This document shows positions 43,914-51,446 of a DNA stretch of 59,688 bases, in pieces; the first letter of the stretch is position 1, and every line of letters begins with the position of its first letter. The stretch spans positions 1 to 59,688 of the forward strand of contig URGK01000005.1 of the NCBI GenBank assembly GCA_900547295.1, in the 5' to 3' direction. The translations under genes and the position numbers were made by a program. The notes under the pieces were generated by a model. It worked only from the letters and a program-made list of their open reading frames with translations. It had not been told where the DNA came from and did no database searches. Source of the DNA: an uncultured Eubacteriales bacterium (GTDB lineage Bacteria; Bacillota; Clostridia; Peptostreptococcales; Anaerovoracaceae).

Positions 43914-44747
43914 CTATGATAAAACTGCATATATTACCATTGCAATTCCCAGCGCCCATGTATAGAACGAGAAATAAGTCAGTTTTTTGTTTGAAACTAT
44001 TTTAATCATGCCCTTGATTGCAAAGAGCCCTGAAACTGCTGAAACAATAACGCCTACCACAACAGGAAGAACAAGGCTTGAGTCCATTCCCGCCTCAAAT
44101 GCCGCAGGAGCCTCAAGTATTGCAGAGCCTAAAATCGGCGGTATAGATATAAGGAATGCAAATCTTACTGCCCATTCTCTTTTGAGTCCGCAGGCAAGAC
44201 CTCCTACAAGAGTACTTCCCGATCTTGATATTCCCGGCGCTATTGCAACTCCCTGCAAAAGACCCACTATGAGTGCGTGTTTGAATTTGGTGTTTCTGAT
44301 ATTGTTGATACCCTTGCCGTATTTTTCTGCAAACCACAGCATCGTACCTGTGATAAGCAGCGCTATACCTATTGCAAGTACCGAATTATATAAGGCTGCA
44401 AACATATCGTTAAACAGTACCCCTATTATTCCTGTAGGTATTGTGGCAACAATTATAAGCCAGCACATTCTTCTGGTGGCGTTCTTGTTGACGTTAAGGC
44501 TTCTGGTTGTAACAAGGTCCTTGATGCTTGCAAAAAATTCATAAATAAGGCCGAGTATATCTCTCCAGTATACTATGCATACCGAAATCAGTGTTCCTAT
44601 GTGTAAAAGCACTGCAAACGGCAGCACGCTGTCCGGGTTCATACCGAAGAAATGCTGTGCAAGTGCAAGATGTCCCGAACTGCTGACAGGCAGAAACTCC
44701 GCCAGCCCCTGAATAAGCCCTAATATTATCGCCTGAATTAAATTCAA
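43914..44747 (-). CDS. uppP: Undecaprenyl-diphosphatase
   Basis: The 277-residue BacA-type membrane enzyme recycles undecaprenyl pyrophosphate for cell-wall synthesis. It has EFLPVSSSGHLAL (near 17-30) and PGISRSGST (near 168-177), both active-site signatures, and about eight helices. GGAGG stands before the ATG. It is the first gene of the uppP-ftsK-rimO-pgsA-cinA run. Such proteins also give bacitracin tolerance when overproduced. Confidence 0.97.
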   Translation of the reverse strand: MNLIQAIILGLIQGLAEFLPVSSSGHLALAQHFFGMNPDSVLPFAVLLHIGTLISVCIVYWRDILGLIYEFFASIKDLVTTRSLNVNKNATRRMCWLIIVATIPTGIIGVLFNDMFAALYNSVLAIGIALLITGTMLWFAEKYGKGINNIRNTKFKHALIVGLLQGVAIAPGISRSGSTLVGGLACGLKREWAVRFAFLISIPPILGSAILEAPAAFEAGMDSSLVLPVVVGVIVSAVSGLFAIKGMIKIVSNKKLTYFSFYTWALGIAMVIYAVLS

Positions 44748-44839
44748 AATGTATACCTCCTGATGATTATATTCATACCTAGTAATTATACCACAACCGC
44801 AGGGGTGTTAAAAGATGTTAAATATATATTCTTGCCTCA

Positions 44840-44868
44840 TTGATTTTATTAAAAAGCTGTGCTAAACT
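44840..44868 (+). promoter_or_regulatory. Promoter of a possible small RNA
   Basis: TTGATT (44840-44845), a 17-base spacer and TAAACT (44863-44868) on the plus strand, opposite to all neighbouring genes. Confidence 0.55.
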
Positions 44869-44874
44869 TATTTT

Positions 44875-44945
44875 AACAACTGAGCGAGGACTGTTCTCCC
44901 CACCGTCAAGGCGGCACAGACTGTCCAAGGACCTCGGTTTTTATT
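44875..44945 (+). ncRNA. Candidate small structured RNA
   Basis: A GC-rich block of about 60 bases lies in an otherwise AT-rich gap between two minus-strand genes. CGAGG (44885-44889) pairs with CCTCG (44932-44936); inside, CTGT can pair with ACAG and ACCG with CGG. A T-run (TTTTTATTTTT) follows directly. A promoter with correct spacing lies upstream. No open reading frame is present. I do not recognise an RNA family. Confidence 0.5.
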
Positions 44946-44952
44946 TTTGTCA

Positions 44953-44989
44953 AACAAAAAACTGCCATACTTAATCGCACAGCAGTTTT
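44953..44989 (-). terminator. Terminator of the EamA-like gene
   Basis: On the minus strand AAAACTGC/GCAGTTTT form an 8-bp stem followed by a T-rich run (TTGTTTG), a few bases past the stop codon at 44994. Confidence 0.75.
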
Positions 44990-44993
44990 AACT

Positions 44994-45470
44994 CTATTTT
45001 TTTCTTACCGGTATCTGTACCTCTGTCAGATAATCCTCCCGGCTTTCTTTGTTCCACGGGCCGTCTATGGTGCTGCTTCTGCCGCCGCCCGCCGCTTCAT
45101 ATCCGTTTGCTTCAATAAAGATAACAGCAGAAAACAGCATTACCACTGCAGGTGTCAGACACAGCAGTACTGCAGTAAGCGACAACGGAACTCTTGTAAC
45201 AGATTCATTAAAAAAAATATTCATACCTGTTGTCCCCAGTATCCCGGCACACGCAAATATCCATATATCCCTGATTCTGATCTTTAAAAGACTCCTGTCA
45301 AATACAAGAAACAGTATAAGGAGTATCAGCACTGCCGGCAGCACTCTTGCCGCAAGTATTGAAATATTGTCAAATCCCGCCCTCGTAAATATCCTTACAA
45401 ATACACCTACACTTCCAAATGAAATACCTGAAAGAACGGCAAAAATAAGTGAGGTGTTTTTATTCATCAT
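44994..45470 (-). pseudogene. Chimeric remnant: EamA transporter half fused to an effector-binding-domain tail
   Basis: Residues 1 to about 115 (of 158) are the first four helices of an EamA/DMT-type transporter (SGISFGSVGVFVRIF, LAARVLPAVLI, NIFFNESVTRVPLSLTAVLL). A normal member has ten helices and about 300 residues. The sequence then changes abruptly to FIEANGYEAAGGGR and EDYLTEVQIPVRK, which is the end of a GyrI-like/AraC-type effector-binding domain. The join is in frame, so a deletion probably fused two neighbouring genes. It is unlikely to transport. ATG at 45470 follows AAAGGTG, and a terminator follows. Confidence 0.75.
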
Positions 45471-45472
45471 AA

Positions 45473-46195
45473 TCACCTTTCCTGCCTGTATTCAGTTATT
45501 TTACCATCTGATATCAGATAGGCTTCCCCTATTATCTCTGCCTTGCCGTCTTTAATCAGCACATAGCTTCCGTCAGGTAGGGCATATATTTTCCTGCCGT
45601 AGCTGTCTTCTGATGCAACTTCTCTGATAAGATGTTTGCCGTCAAGATACTTGTCCTTCAGCACATTGTAATGCGGCAGTATCATATAGTCCATAAGCCC
45701 AAGTCCGTCTGTAAATCTGACGTATTCGGGGTCCAGTACCTCGCCGTCAAGCTCAGGCTGCGCATAAACCTCGGTGCCGCTGTTCATTGTGCCGCCGCTT
45801 ACCCCTATAATTATTCCGTCGAATTTATGTATGAATGGTTTGAGTCCGATTTTCTTGTAGAAGATATTCTGTGTAAGAGTGTGTCCGCCGGACAGAATAA
45901 CAACATCACAGTTTTTAATAAGCTCAGGTAATTTATCTCCGTTCCTGCCGTCACATATTTCGATTTCAGCAGCAGAAAGGCCGCTTAATCTGAAAGCGTC
46001 TGCAAAGTTATCTCTCATATTGTTGTTCTCTTCGATATTATCAGGCTCTGCGCATATAAGAAGTATTCTGGAGTTGTCTTTCCATACATCTGTGAGTTTG
46101 TCCAGAAATCCGTTTCTTTCATCAAATTTATATGGCTTGCGCACTCCGTATTCTTCATAATAGCCTCCGGGACTGCTTGTAAGAAATGCAATCAT
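45473..46195 (-). CDS. Peptidase S51 (dipeptidase E / cyanophycinase-like)
   Basis: The 240-residue protein belongs to the class-I glutamine-amidotransferase-like S51 peptidases. CDVVILSGGHTLTQN (near 100) and the nucleophile motif GVSGGTMN (Ser near 133) are the family landmarks, followed by LGLMDYMILPHYN with the His. Family members cut Asp-X dipeptides or beta-aspartyl peptides. No signal peptide is seen. ATG at 46195 follows AAAGGAG. It lies just behind the asd terminator and runs into the EamA remnant with a two-base gap. Confidence 0.85.
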   Translation of the reverse strand: MIAFLTSSPGGYYEEYGVRKPYKFDERNGFLDKLTDVWKDNSRILLICAEPDNIEENNNMRDNFADAFRLSGLSAAEIEICDGRNGDKLPELIKNCDVVILSGGHTLTQNIFYKKIGLKPFIHKFDGIIIGVSGGTMNSGTEVYAQPELDGEVLDPEYVRFTDGLGLMDYMILPHYNVLKDKYLDGKHLIREVASEDSYGRKIYALPDGSYVLIKDGKAEIIGEAYLISDGKITEYRQER

Positions 46196-46210
46196 AGTTA
46201 CTCCTTTCAC

Positions 46211-46250
46211 TCTTAAAAAGACTGCAAATGATATACAATCTGCAGTCTTT
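46211..46250 (-). terminator. Terminator of asd
   Basis: On the minus strand AAAGACTGCA/TGCAGTCTTT form a 10-bp stem with a 14-base loop, followed by TTTTAAG, 12 bases past the asd stop. Confidence 0.85.
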
Positions 46251-46262
46251 AATGTCTACCTG

Positions 46263-47348
46263 TTATTTAGCTGTGATGTAGCCTTTGTCTGTAAGTGCCT
46301 CTGCGCAAAGGATTGCACCGCCCGCAGCGCCTCTTACAGTATTGTGGGCAAGACCTATGAATTTGAAGTCATAGATGCTGTCCTCTCTTATTCTTCCTGC
46401 TGTTACACCCATACCGTTTTCGTAGCCGCAGTCAATCTTAGCCTGTGGTCTGTTGTCTTCTTCGAAGTATTTAATGAACTGTTTAGGTGCGCTTGGCAGA
46501 TTGTGTTCCTGAGGGTATCCTCTGTAGTTTTCGGCTGCTTTGATAAGCTGTTCTTTGGTTGGTTTTTTCTTGAACTTAACAAATACGGCAGCTGTATGAC
46601 CGTCTAAAACAGGTACTCTTACGCACTGGCAGGTAATCTTTGGCGACTCTGCTCTGACGATTTTGCCGTTCTCGATATGTCCCCATATTTTAAGAGGTTC
46701 GTCTTCACTCTTAGCTTCCTCTCCGCCGATATAAGGGATAATGTTTTCGACCATCTCAGGCCAGTCTGCAAATGTCTTGCCGGCGCCTGAAATTGCCTGA
46801 TATGTTGTTGCTACCACTTCGTATGGTTCAAATTCCTGCCATGCGTTTAAGATAGGAACATAGCACTGTATTGAACAGTTTGGCTTAACTGCAATAAAGC
46901 CTCTCTCTGTTCCCAGTCTTTTTTTCTGGTCTGCAATGATTTCAAAATGATCATCATTGATTTCCGGAATTACCATAGGTACATCATCTGTCCATCTATG
47001 AGCTGAATTGTTTGATACTACAGGAGTTTCTGTTTTGGCATAAGCTTCTTCTATTGCTTTGATTTCTTCCTTGCTCATATCAACTGCGCTGAAAACAAAA
47101 TCAACTGTAGATGCAACATGCTCAACGTCATTAACGTTCATTACCACTATCTTTTTAACGGATTCAGGTATAGGGGTGGTCATCTTCCATCTTCCGCCTA
47201 CTGCTTCTTCGTAGGTCTTGCCAGCGCTTCTTTCACTAGCTGCGATAGTTACGACTTCATACCAAGGATGATTTTCAAGTAGTGATATAAAACGCTGTCC
47301 TACCATACCGGTACCGCCAAGTATACCTACTCTTAATTTTTTATCCAA
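46263..47348 (-). CDS. asd: Aspartate-semialdehyde dehydrogenase
   Basis: The 361-residue enzyme reduces aspartyl phosphate to aspartate semialdehyde, the branch point for lysine, threonine and methionine. It has GILGGTGMVGQRF at the N-terminus, the catalytic Cys in KPNCSIQCY (near 155), and QAISGAGKTF (near 185). Length and sequence fit the archaeal/fungal-type Asd rather than the E. coli type. The best start is TTG at 47348, behind GGAGAGAGG; the longer ATG frame from 47414 has this site inside it. It is monocistronic, with its own promoter, and supplies both DapA enzymes. Confidence 0.94.
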   Translation of the reverse strand: MDKKLRVGILGGTGMVGQRFISLLENHPWYEVVTIAASERSAGKTYEEAVGGRWKMTTPIPESVKKIVVMNVNDVEHVASTVDFVFSAVDMSKEEIKAIEEAYAKTETPVVSNNSAHRWTDDVPMVIPEINDDHFEIIADQKKRLGTERGFIAVKPNCSIQCYVPILNAWQEFEPYEVVATTYQAISGAGKTFADWPEMVENIIPYIGGEEAKSEDEPLKIWGHIENGKIVRAESPKITCQCVRVPVLDGHTAAVFVKFKKKPTKEQLIKAAENYRGYPQEHNLPSAPKQFIKYFEEDNRPQAKIDCGYENGMGVTAGRIREDSIYDFKFIGLAHNTVRGAAGGAILCAEALTDKGYITAK

Positions 47349-47400
47349 ATTGTTCACCTCTCTCCTAAAATTATTGTTAATACATAAAAAATATGACTCT

Positions 47401-47429
47401 ATTTTATCATTCAAACACTAATTTTGCAA
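47401..47429 (-). promoter_or_regulatory. asd promoter
   Basis: TTGCAA (47429-47424), a 17-base spacer and TAAAAT (47406-47401) on the minus strand. The leader would be only about 46 bases long, too short for the kind of attenuator found before ddh. Confidence 0.7.
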
Positions 47430-47714
47430 GTAAAATATATATTTTTTTATTATTCAGCAACAAAATACAATTCTACCCTGCTCAAGAAATTATCCTAAAA
47501 GCCTTATCTGCTATAAGACCCTTTAAATATATATGCGCACTCTGCATATTCTTTTACATATTTTTCACACCATATTCCCGATATTTATCTGTCATACCCT
47601 CTCCGACCTGTAATTGTTCACCTGCTTTATCTGTCTTTTAATATCTTCTCTGCGCTTTCACACTTCCCATTCCTTTTTCATATATTATCAGTAAATATGA
47701 AAGAAGGTGCTTTT
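47430..47714. other. AT-rich divergent intergenic region
   Basis: The gap between the asd promoter and dapA2 holds no coding frame with a start signal and no strong hairpin. A clear promoter for dapA2 was not found. Confidence 0.5.
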
Positions 47715-48662
47715 TTGTCAATATTCAAAGGTGCAGGCACAGCCCTTGTAACTCCGTTTAAAGACGGCACTGTCGACTGGGACTCTCTCAATTCGCTTAT
47801 CCAGTGGCAGCTTGATGAAAAAATCGACGCTATAATCTCCTGCGGCACTACGGGAGAGGCTTCAACATTAAAAGACGATGAGCATATAGAGGTTGTTAAG
47901 TTTACCGTAAACAAGGTACAGCAGTGGGCTCTCAGGGAACATTCCGATGAAAGCGTATTTTATGGAGTTCCTCTGGAAAAGCGCATACCTGTAATTGCAG
48001 GCGCAGGAAGCAATGATACAGACCATGCCATAGAAATGGCTCAGACCTTAGAAAAGCTCGGAATAGACGGACTGCTGCTGGTAACCCCCTACTACAACAA
48101 GTGCAGCCAGAAAGGACTGATAAAGCATTATGAAAAAATTGCAGACTCAGTTAAAGTCCCTTGTATTCTCTATTCAGTACCCGGTCGTACAGGAGTCAAT
48201 ATCTTTCCTGATACCGTATTTTATCTGGCAGATCACCCCAACATCATAGGCATCAAGGAAGCCAGCGGTGACATCTCACAGGTATGCAGCATATCAAGAG
48301 CAATTTCCGAAAGCTTCGATGTGTACTCAGGAAACGATGATATGACAATTCCTATGATGGCTCTTGGAGCAGCAGGCTGTATATCAACAGCTTCAAATAT
48401 AGTTCCAAATGATGTACATAGGATGACACACGCATATCTTGACGGTGATACCGACAGGGCAAGAGAAATGCAGCTTAATATGAAGCCTCTCATAGACGCT
48501 CTGTTTGCAGATGTAAACCCTATTCCCGTAAAGGCTGCTCTAAGCTTTATGGGAAAAATACAGCCAGAGTATAGACTGCCTCTTTGTGAAGCCTCAAACG
48601 CAGTACTGTTTAACCTGATGGCTGAAATGAAAAGGTACGGACTGACACTCCCCGAATTATAG
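47715..48662 (+). CDS. dapA: Second 4-hydroxy-tetrahydrodipicolinate synthase
   Basis: The 315-residue paralog keeps the active site: CGTTGEAST (near 45), PYYNK, the catalytic Tyr in YSVPGRTG (near 150) and the Lys in GIKEASGD (near 180). It is only moderately similar to the dapA at 28.3 kb and carries an insert near residues 75-100. I chose TTG at 47715, since AAGAAGG lies seven bases before it and translation then begins MSIFKGAGTALVTPF as in other family members; an ATG at 47697 has no site. It diverges from asd. Unlike the operon copy it has no leader attenuator, so it may give a constant supply for wall or spore (dipicolinate) synthesis. That use is inference. Confidence 0.92.
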   Translation: MSIFKGAGTALVTPFKDGTVDWDSLNSLIQWQLDEKIDAIISCGTTGEASTLKDDEHIEVVKFTVNKVQQWALREHSDESVFYGVPLEKRIPVIAGAGSNDTDHAIEMAQTLEKLGIDGLLLVTPYYNKCSQKGLIKHYEKIADSVKVPCILYSVPGRTGVNIFPDTVFYLADHPNIIGIKEASGDISQVCSISRAISESFDVYSGNDDMTIPMMALGAAGCISTASNIVPNDVHRMTHAYLDGDTDRAREMQLNMKPLIDALFADVNPIPVKAALSFMGKIQPEYRLPLCEASNAVLFNLMAEMKRYGLTLPEL

Positions 48663-48724
48663 CGGTAATATCTGTTTTTGCTATTCCTTTATTAAGTGAC
48701 TTGTGCTATACTTGTCTAAAAGCA

Positions 48725-48755
48725 CTGCAACAGCATATAGTATAGCCTGTTGCAG
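48725..48755. other. 9-bp inverted repeat upstream of rpmF
   Basis: CTGCAACAG (48725-48733) and CTGTTGCAG (48747-48755) pair perfectly over a 13-base loop. It is followed by AAAATAG, so it is not an obvious terminator for the plus-strand dapA. It may act weakly in one direction or be an operator. Confidence 0.5.
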
Positions 48756-48794
48756 AAAATAGTTAAGATTATGCAATATATTTTAATCTTTGTA

Positions 48795-48823
48795 TTGACA
48801 AGTCTTAACTTCAAAGTTATAAT
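48795..48823 (+). promoter_or_regulatory. Consensus promoter of rpmF
   Basis: TTGACA (48795-48800), a 17-base spacer and TATAAT (48818-48823), both perfect. It is one of three perfect vegetative promoters in the window. Confidence 0.92.
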
Positions 48824-48886
48824 GTTAACGTTGCAAATTAAACAAATTTGAATTATACAAACTAATGAATAAAAGGAGGTGTAGCA

Positions 48887-49069
48887 ATGGCAGTACCAAA
48901 AAGGAAAACATCTAAGGCAAAGAGAAACAGCAGAAGATCTGCAAATATGAAGAAAACCGCTCCCGGTTTATCAATTTGCCCACAGTGTCATGAACCTAAG
49001 CTTCCGCACAGAGTTTGTCCTAATTGCAATTACTACGATGGCAAGGAAGTTGTTGCTTCAGAAATCTAA
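48887..49069 (+). CDS. rpmF: Large-subunit ribosomal protein bL32
   Basis: The 60-residue protein begins MAVPKRKTSKAKRNSRRS and has a zinc ribbon with CPQC and CPNC (residues near 31-34 and 44-47), so it is the zinc-containing form. AAAGGAGGTG lies before the ATG. The DUF177 (yceD/ylbN) gene that usually precedes rpmF is missing; the gene has its own consensus promoter and terminator. Confidence 0.98.
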   Translation: MAVPKRKTSKAKRNSRRSANMKKTAPGLSICPQCHEPKLPHRVCPNCNYYDGKEVVASEI

Positions 49070-49084
49070 TAGACACGAAAACTA

Positions 49085-49118
49085 CACCCTTCGGTTTCCC
49101 GAAGGGTGCTTTTGTTTT
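49085..49118 (+). terminator. Terminator of rpmF
   Basis: A 10-bp stem (49085-49094 with 49099-49108) with loop TTTC is followed by CTTTTGTTTTTG. It also faces the converging EFR1 gene. Confidence 0.9.
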
Positions 49119-49120
49119 TG

Positions 49121-49882
49121 TTACATTTTAGTATGCGGATTAATATACTGACCGTGTTTTTTAGTCCTGCCCCTGCCGTACTGTATTGCAAACACAGGGC
49201 ATCTGTGCAGACAGCCCAGACACATTGTACACTGCTGCTTTATCCATACGGGTCTGCCGTCTTTAATCTCAATTGCCTTAACCGGGCATTTTCTCTCACA
49301 CAAACCGCAGCCTGTGCAGTTGCTCTCAACATAAAGATTAGCTGTGCGCCTCATTCCGTCATAAACCATTGCCGCTATTGCAAGAGTAAATGACGGTAGC
49401 TGCCGTTTCATGCGTTTTCGTCTGTCTCCTGCAAGTATGCTTTCTGCTGTTTGTGCTATCTCTGACTCAGCCGCCGCATTTATGGCTTCCACTTTGCGAG
49501 CATCTGACAGATTGAATATAGGGGTCCAGGTGTCAGGCATTCTGATACTGTATACGCTGTCAATCTCTATATTCTTCTCTCTAAGAAGCCTGCGCATTTC
49601 GTGAACTGTCGCGCCCGGAGAGGTTCCGTAGGTTGATACAAAGTATACATAAGTGTTCTCTGAAACCGTAATTTCAGTATTCTGTATGAACTCTCTGACT
49701 ATGCTTGGAAGCCTCCAGCCGTATGTCGGCGCTATAATCCCAAGCCTATTTTCATCTCTGAAATCAGCTTTTTCTCTGCCATTCATAAATTCAAGGATTG
49801 ATTTAGCCTCATCTTCTGTTTTTTGTGCAAGCACCTTCGCGGTATGTTTGCAGTTGCCTGTTGCACTGAAATATATAATCAT
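49121..49882 (-). CDS. EFR1-family flavodoxin-ferredoxin
   Basis: The 253-residue protein joins a flavodoxin-like domain (about 1-160; IIYFSATGNCKHTAK binds the FMN phosphate; APTYGWRLPS) to a C-terminal pair of 4Fe-4S clusters (about 185-240). The clusters lie in CTGCGLCERKCP and CTMCLGCLHRCP. The EFR1 family moves electrons between unknown partners in anaerobes. No membrane segment is seen. It is first in a set of small genes on the minus strand and converges with rpmF. Confidence 0.92.
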   Translation of the reverse strand: MIIYFSATGNCKHTAKVLAQKTEDEAKSILEFMNGREKADFRDENRLGIIAPTYGWRLPSIVREFIQNTEITVSENTYVYFVSTYGTSPGATVHEMRRLLREKNIEIDSVYSIRMPDTWTPIFNLSDARKVEAINAAAESEIAQTAESILAGDRRKRMKRQLPSFTLAIAAMVYDGMRRTANLYVESNCTGCGLCERKCPVKAIEIKDGRPVWIKQQCTMCLGCLHRCPVFAIQYGRGRTKKHGQYINPHTKM

Positions 49883-49900
49883 AATCTATACCTCTGTCAC

Positions 49901-50440
49901 TTACAGCTTTAAAAGTTTTCTCACCGTACCTGCTGTCCGTATAGTTATTTCACTACCTACAGCTTCTCTTGCTGTCTTTGCCCACCAGTTGGTCTTTCGG
50001 TAGTCTTTGCGTGCAAATGACCAGAAAACAGCATTCTTGTAGTTGTACACCCTTTCATATTCCGCTTTTGGTTCTCCCAGTGCGCTGTAAAGTCTGTCAT
50101 AGTCTACAGATGGGAACATAAATATGAGGTTGTCGTAAATATCCTTATCATCACTTCCCCACCACTTCGGAGCATTTGCAAGTATGTATGCAAGCTCCTC
50201 CTGCAGTATTACAAGTACGGGAATATCCAGCTTAAACCTGTCCTTAATCATCGCCATTATATTCTCAGAAATACTCCCCTTATCCTCTGCATCACTGTCA
50301 AAAGCAACATTGCCGCTGTTAAGATAGGTGGAAACTGCTGTGTAACCCGCTTCCGCAAATCCTGTTTTAAGTTCTGCCATAGATATTTTGTTTTTGCCGC
50401 TTATGTTTATGCCTCTTAGAAGCGCTATATATCTTTTCAT
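49901..50440 (-). CDS. DUF1697 family protein
   Basis: The 179-residue protein matches DUF1697 by its start RYIALLRGINISGKNKISM, LNSGNVAFDS (near 42) and the C-terminal NWWAKTAREAVGSEITIRT. The fold is thought to be ferredoxin-like, and the function is unknown. It lies 18 bases before the EFR1 gene and 18 after a DUF3795 gene, probably as one transcript. Confidence 0.88.
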   Translation of the reverse strand: MKRYIALLRGINISGKNKISMAELKTGFAEAGYTAVSTYLNSGNVAFDSDAEDKGSISENIMAMIKDRFKLDIPVLVILQEELAYILANAPKWWGSDDKDIYDNLIFMFPSVDYDRLYSALGEPKAEYERVYNYKNAVFWSFARKDYRKTNWWAKTAREAVGSEITIRTAGTVRKLLKL

Positions 50441-50458
50441 TTATCTCTCACCCCTGCT

Positions 50459-50806
50459 TCATATATGCAGTATCTTCTTTTTAAGATTATCCATTGCCTG
50501 CGGATTGCCTGAAATTATTGCCCCGACAGTTTCACATCCGTCAAGCCTGTCACAGCTGCCGCAGGTTTCCATCCCCTTACTCTCTGCACATTTTCTGATA
50601 AGGCAGATGTCATTACAGAATGGTGTCTTAACGCCCTCTATGCGACAGCCCACGCAGTTTATCATCTGAGGAGTAATCTCTGCTCCGTTGAGTCTGCTCC
50701 ACAGCTTCGCTGTTTTCTCTCTCAGAGCCTCATCATTATTAACAGTTGCAATGCGGGCATCACATTGCTCGCAGTCAAGACCGCAATATCCAATCAGTTC
50801 TCTCAT
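50459..50806 (-). CDS. DUF3795 family Cys-rich protein
   Basis: The 115-residue protein begins MRELIGYCGLDCEQCDARIA, the DUF3795 signature, and has further Cys in CVGCRIEG, FCNDICLIRKC and CGSCDRLDGC. At least ten Cys suggest an Fe-S cluster or zinc. ATG at 50806 follows GGAGG; the longer reading overlaps the gene upstream. The function is unknown. Members are common in anaerobes, often beside redox or GNAT genes. Confidence 0.88.
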   Translation of the reverse strand: MRELIGYCGLDCEQCDARIATVNNDEALREKTAKLWSRLNGAEITPQMINCVGCRIEGVKTPFCNDICLIRKCAESKGMETCGSCDRLDGCETVGAIISGNPQAMDNLKKKILHI

Positions 50807-50820
50807 TGTATGTGCCTCCG

Positions 50821-51201
50821 TCATATACCTAAAATGTAGAAACCGTTGTATTGTTTCGATGCCTCAAGCCAGCGCAAAATCTTCTCGTAATCCAAAGGGC
50901 TGTCTATGCGTATACCGTCTATAACGGTATTTGTCACTGACGGCGCATAATAATTGATGCCGTATATATCAACAGCACCCTGCTTGAGACTGTTATATAT
51001 ACCGCAGTCAAAATATTTACCGTACTCTATGTAAAACCTGTCCGCATCACTTACATACAGCGAGTCTTTCCTTCCGTTCTCAATACTGTCTACCGCCACC
51101 AGCTCCTTTATATCAGTATCCGCAGGTGCCCTGCAAAACTGCAATTCAATAAATGCTGAGCCTTGAAGCGCGCACTTTTCCTCATATGTGTAAAATATCA
51201 A
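50821..51201 (-). CDS. Hypothetical protein, possible DUF3837-like
   Basis: The 126-residue soluble protein has many Tyr and Asp, with YIEYGKYFDCGIYNSL (near 58-74) and VTNTVIDGIRIDSPLDYEKIL near the end, which suggest a small alpha/beta fold. I do not recognise its family with confidence. A TTG at 51201 follows AAAGGGAA at correct spacing. It lies 14 bases before the DUF3795 start and directly after a palindromic element. Confidence 0.55.
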   Translation of the reverse strand: MIFYTYEEKCALQGSAFIELQFCRAPADTDIKELVAVDSIENGRKDSLYVSDADRFYIEYGKYFDCGIYNSLKQGAVDIYGINYYAPSVTNTVIDGIRIDSPLDYEKILRWLEASKQYNGFYILGI

Positions 51202-51227
51202 GTATATATTCCCTTTCTGTATTCATT

Positions 51228-51446
51228 CCTTAGATTTGCTTCGCAAATGGGGTTAGGTCATTTCGCCGTAGCTTTCTGCCAATCGTGCTTCGCACTCTTG
51301 GGAAAGCCTTGAACACCTAACTTGGCGAAGTATGAGCCTTAGTAGGTGTCATGCAAGAGTTCTCCGGCTTACGAAGATAGCCGGTTAAGAACTTACTGCT
51401 ACGTTTGACCTACTAACGATTTGTTTCACAAATCGAGTTAGGTCAT
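51228..51446. repeat. Structured palindromic element flanked by imperfect direct repeats
   Basis: A 29-base unit at 51234-51262 recurs at 51418-51446 with five mismatches; each holds a short hairpin (GATTTG...CAAAT) and ends GTTAGGTCAT. Between them lie a long hairpin (AGTTCT/AGAACT outer and CCGGCT/AGCCGG inner, about 51356-51392), a GTGC/GCAC hairpin with TTCG loop, and a GTTAGGT...ACCTAAC pair. The right end overlaps tmcAL: its last Met-Thr and the stop are read from the element. This resembles a small non-autonomous mobile element, but the family is not known to me. Confidence 0.7.

Noticed and set aside
51250..51446. Integron attC site (GTTAGGT / ACCTAAC match the GTTRRRY / RYYYAAC cores)
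   Set aside because: The order and spacing of the core sites and the extra hairpins do not fit a single attC, and there is no integrase or cassette array.
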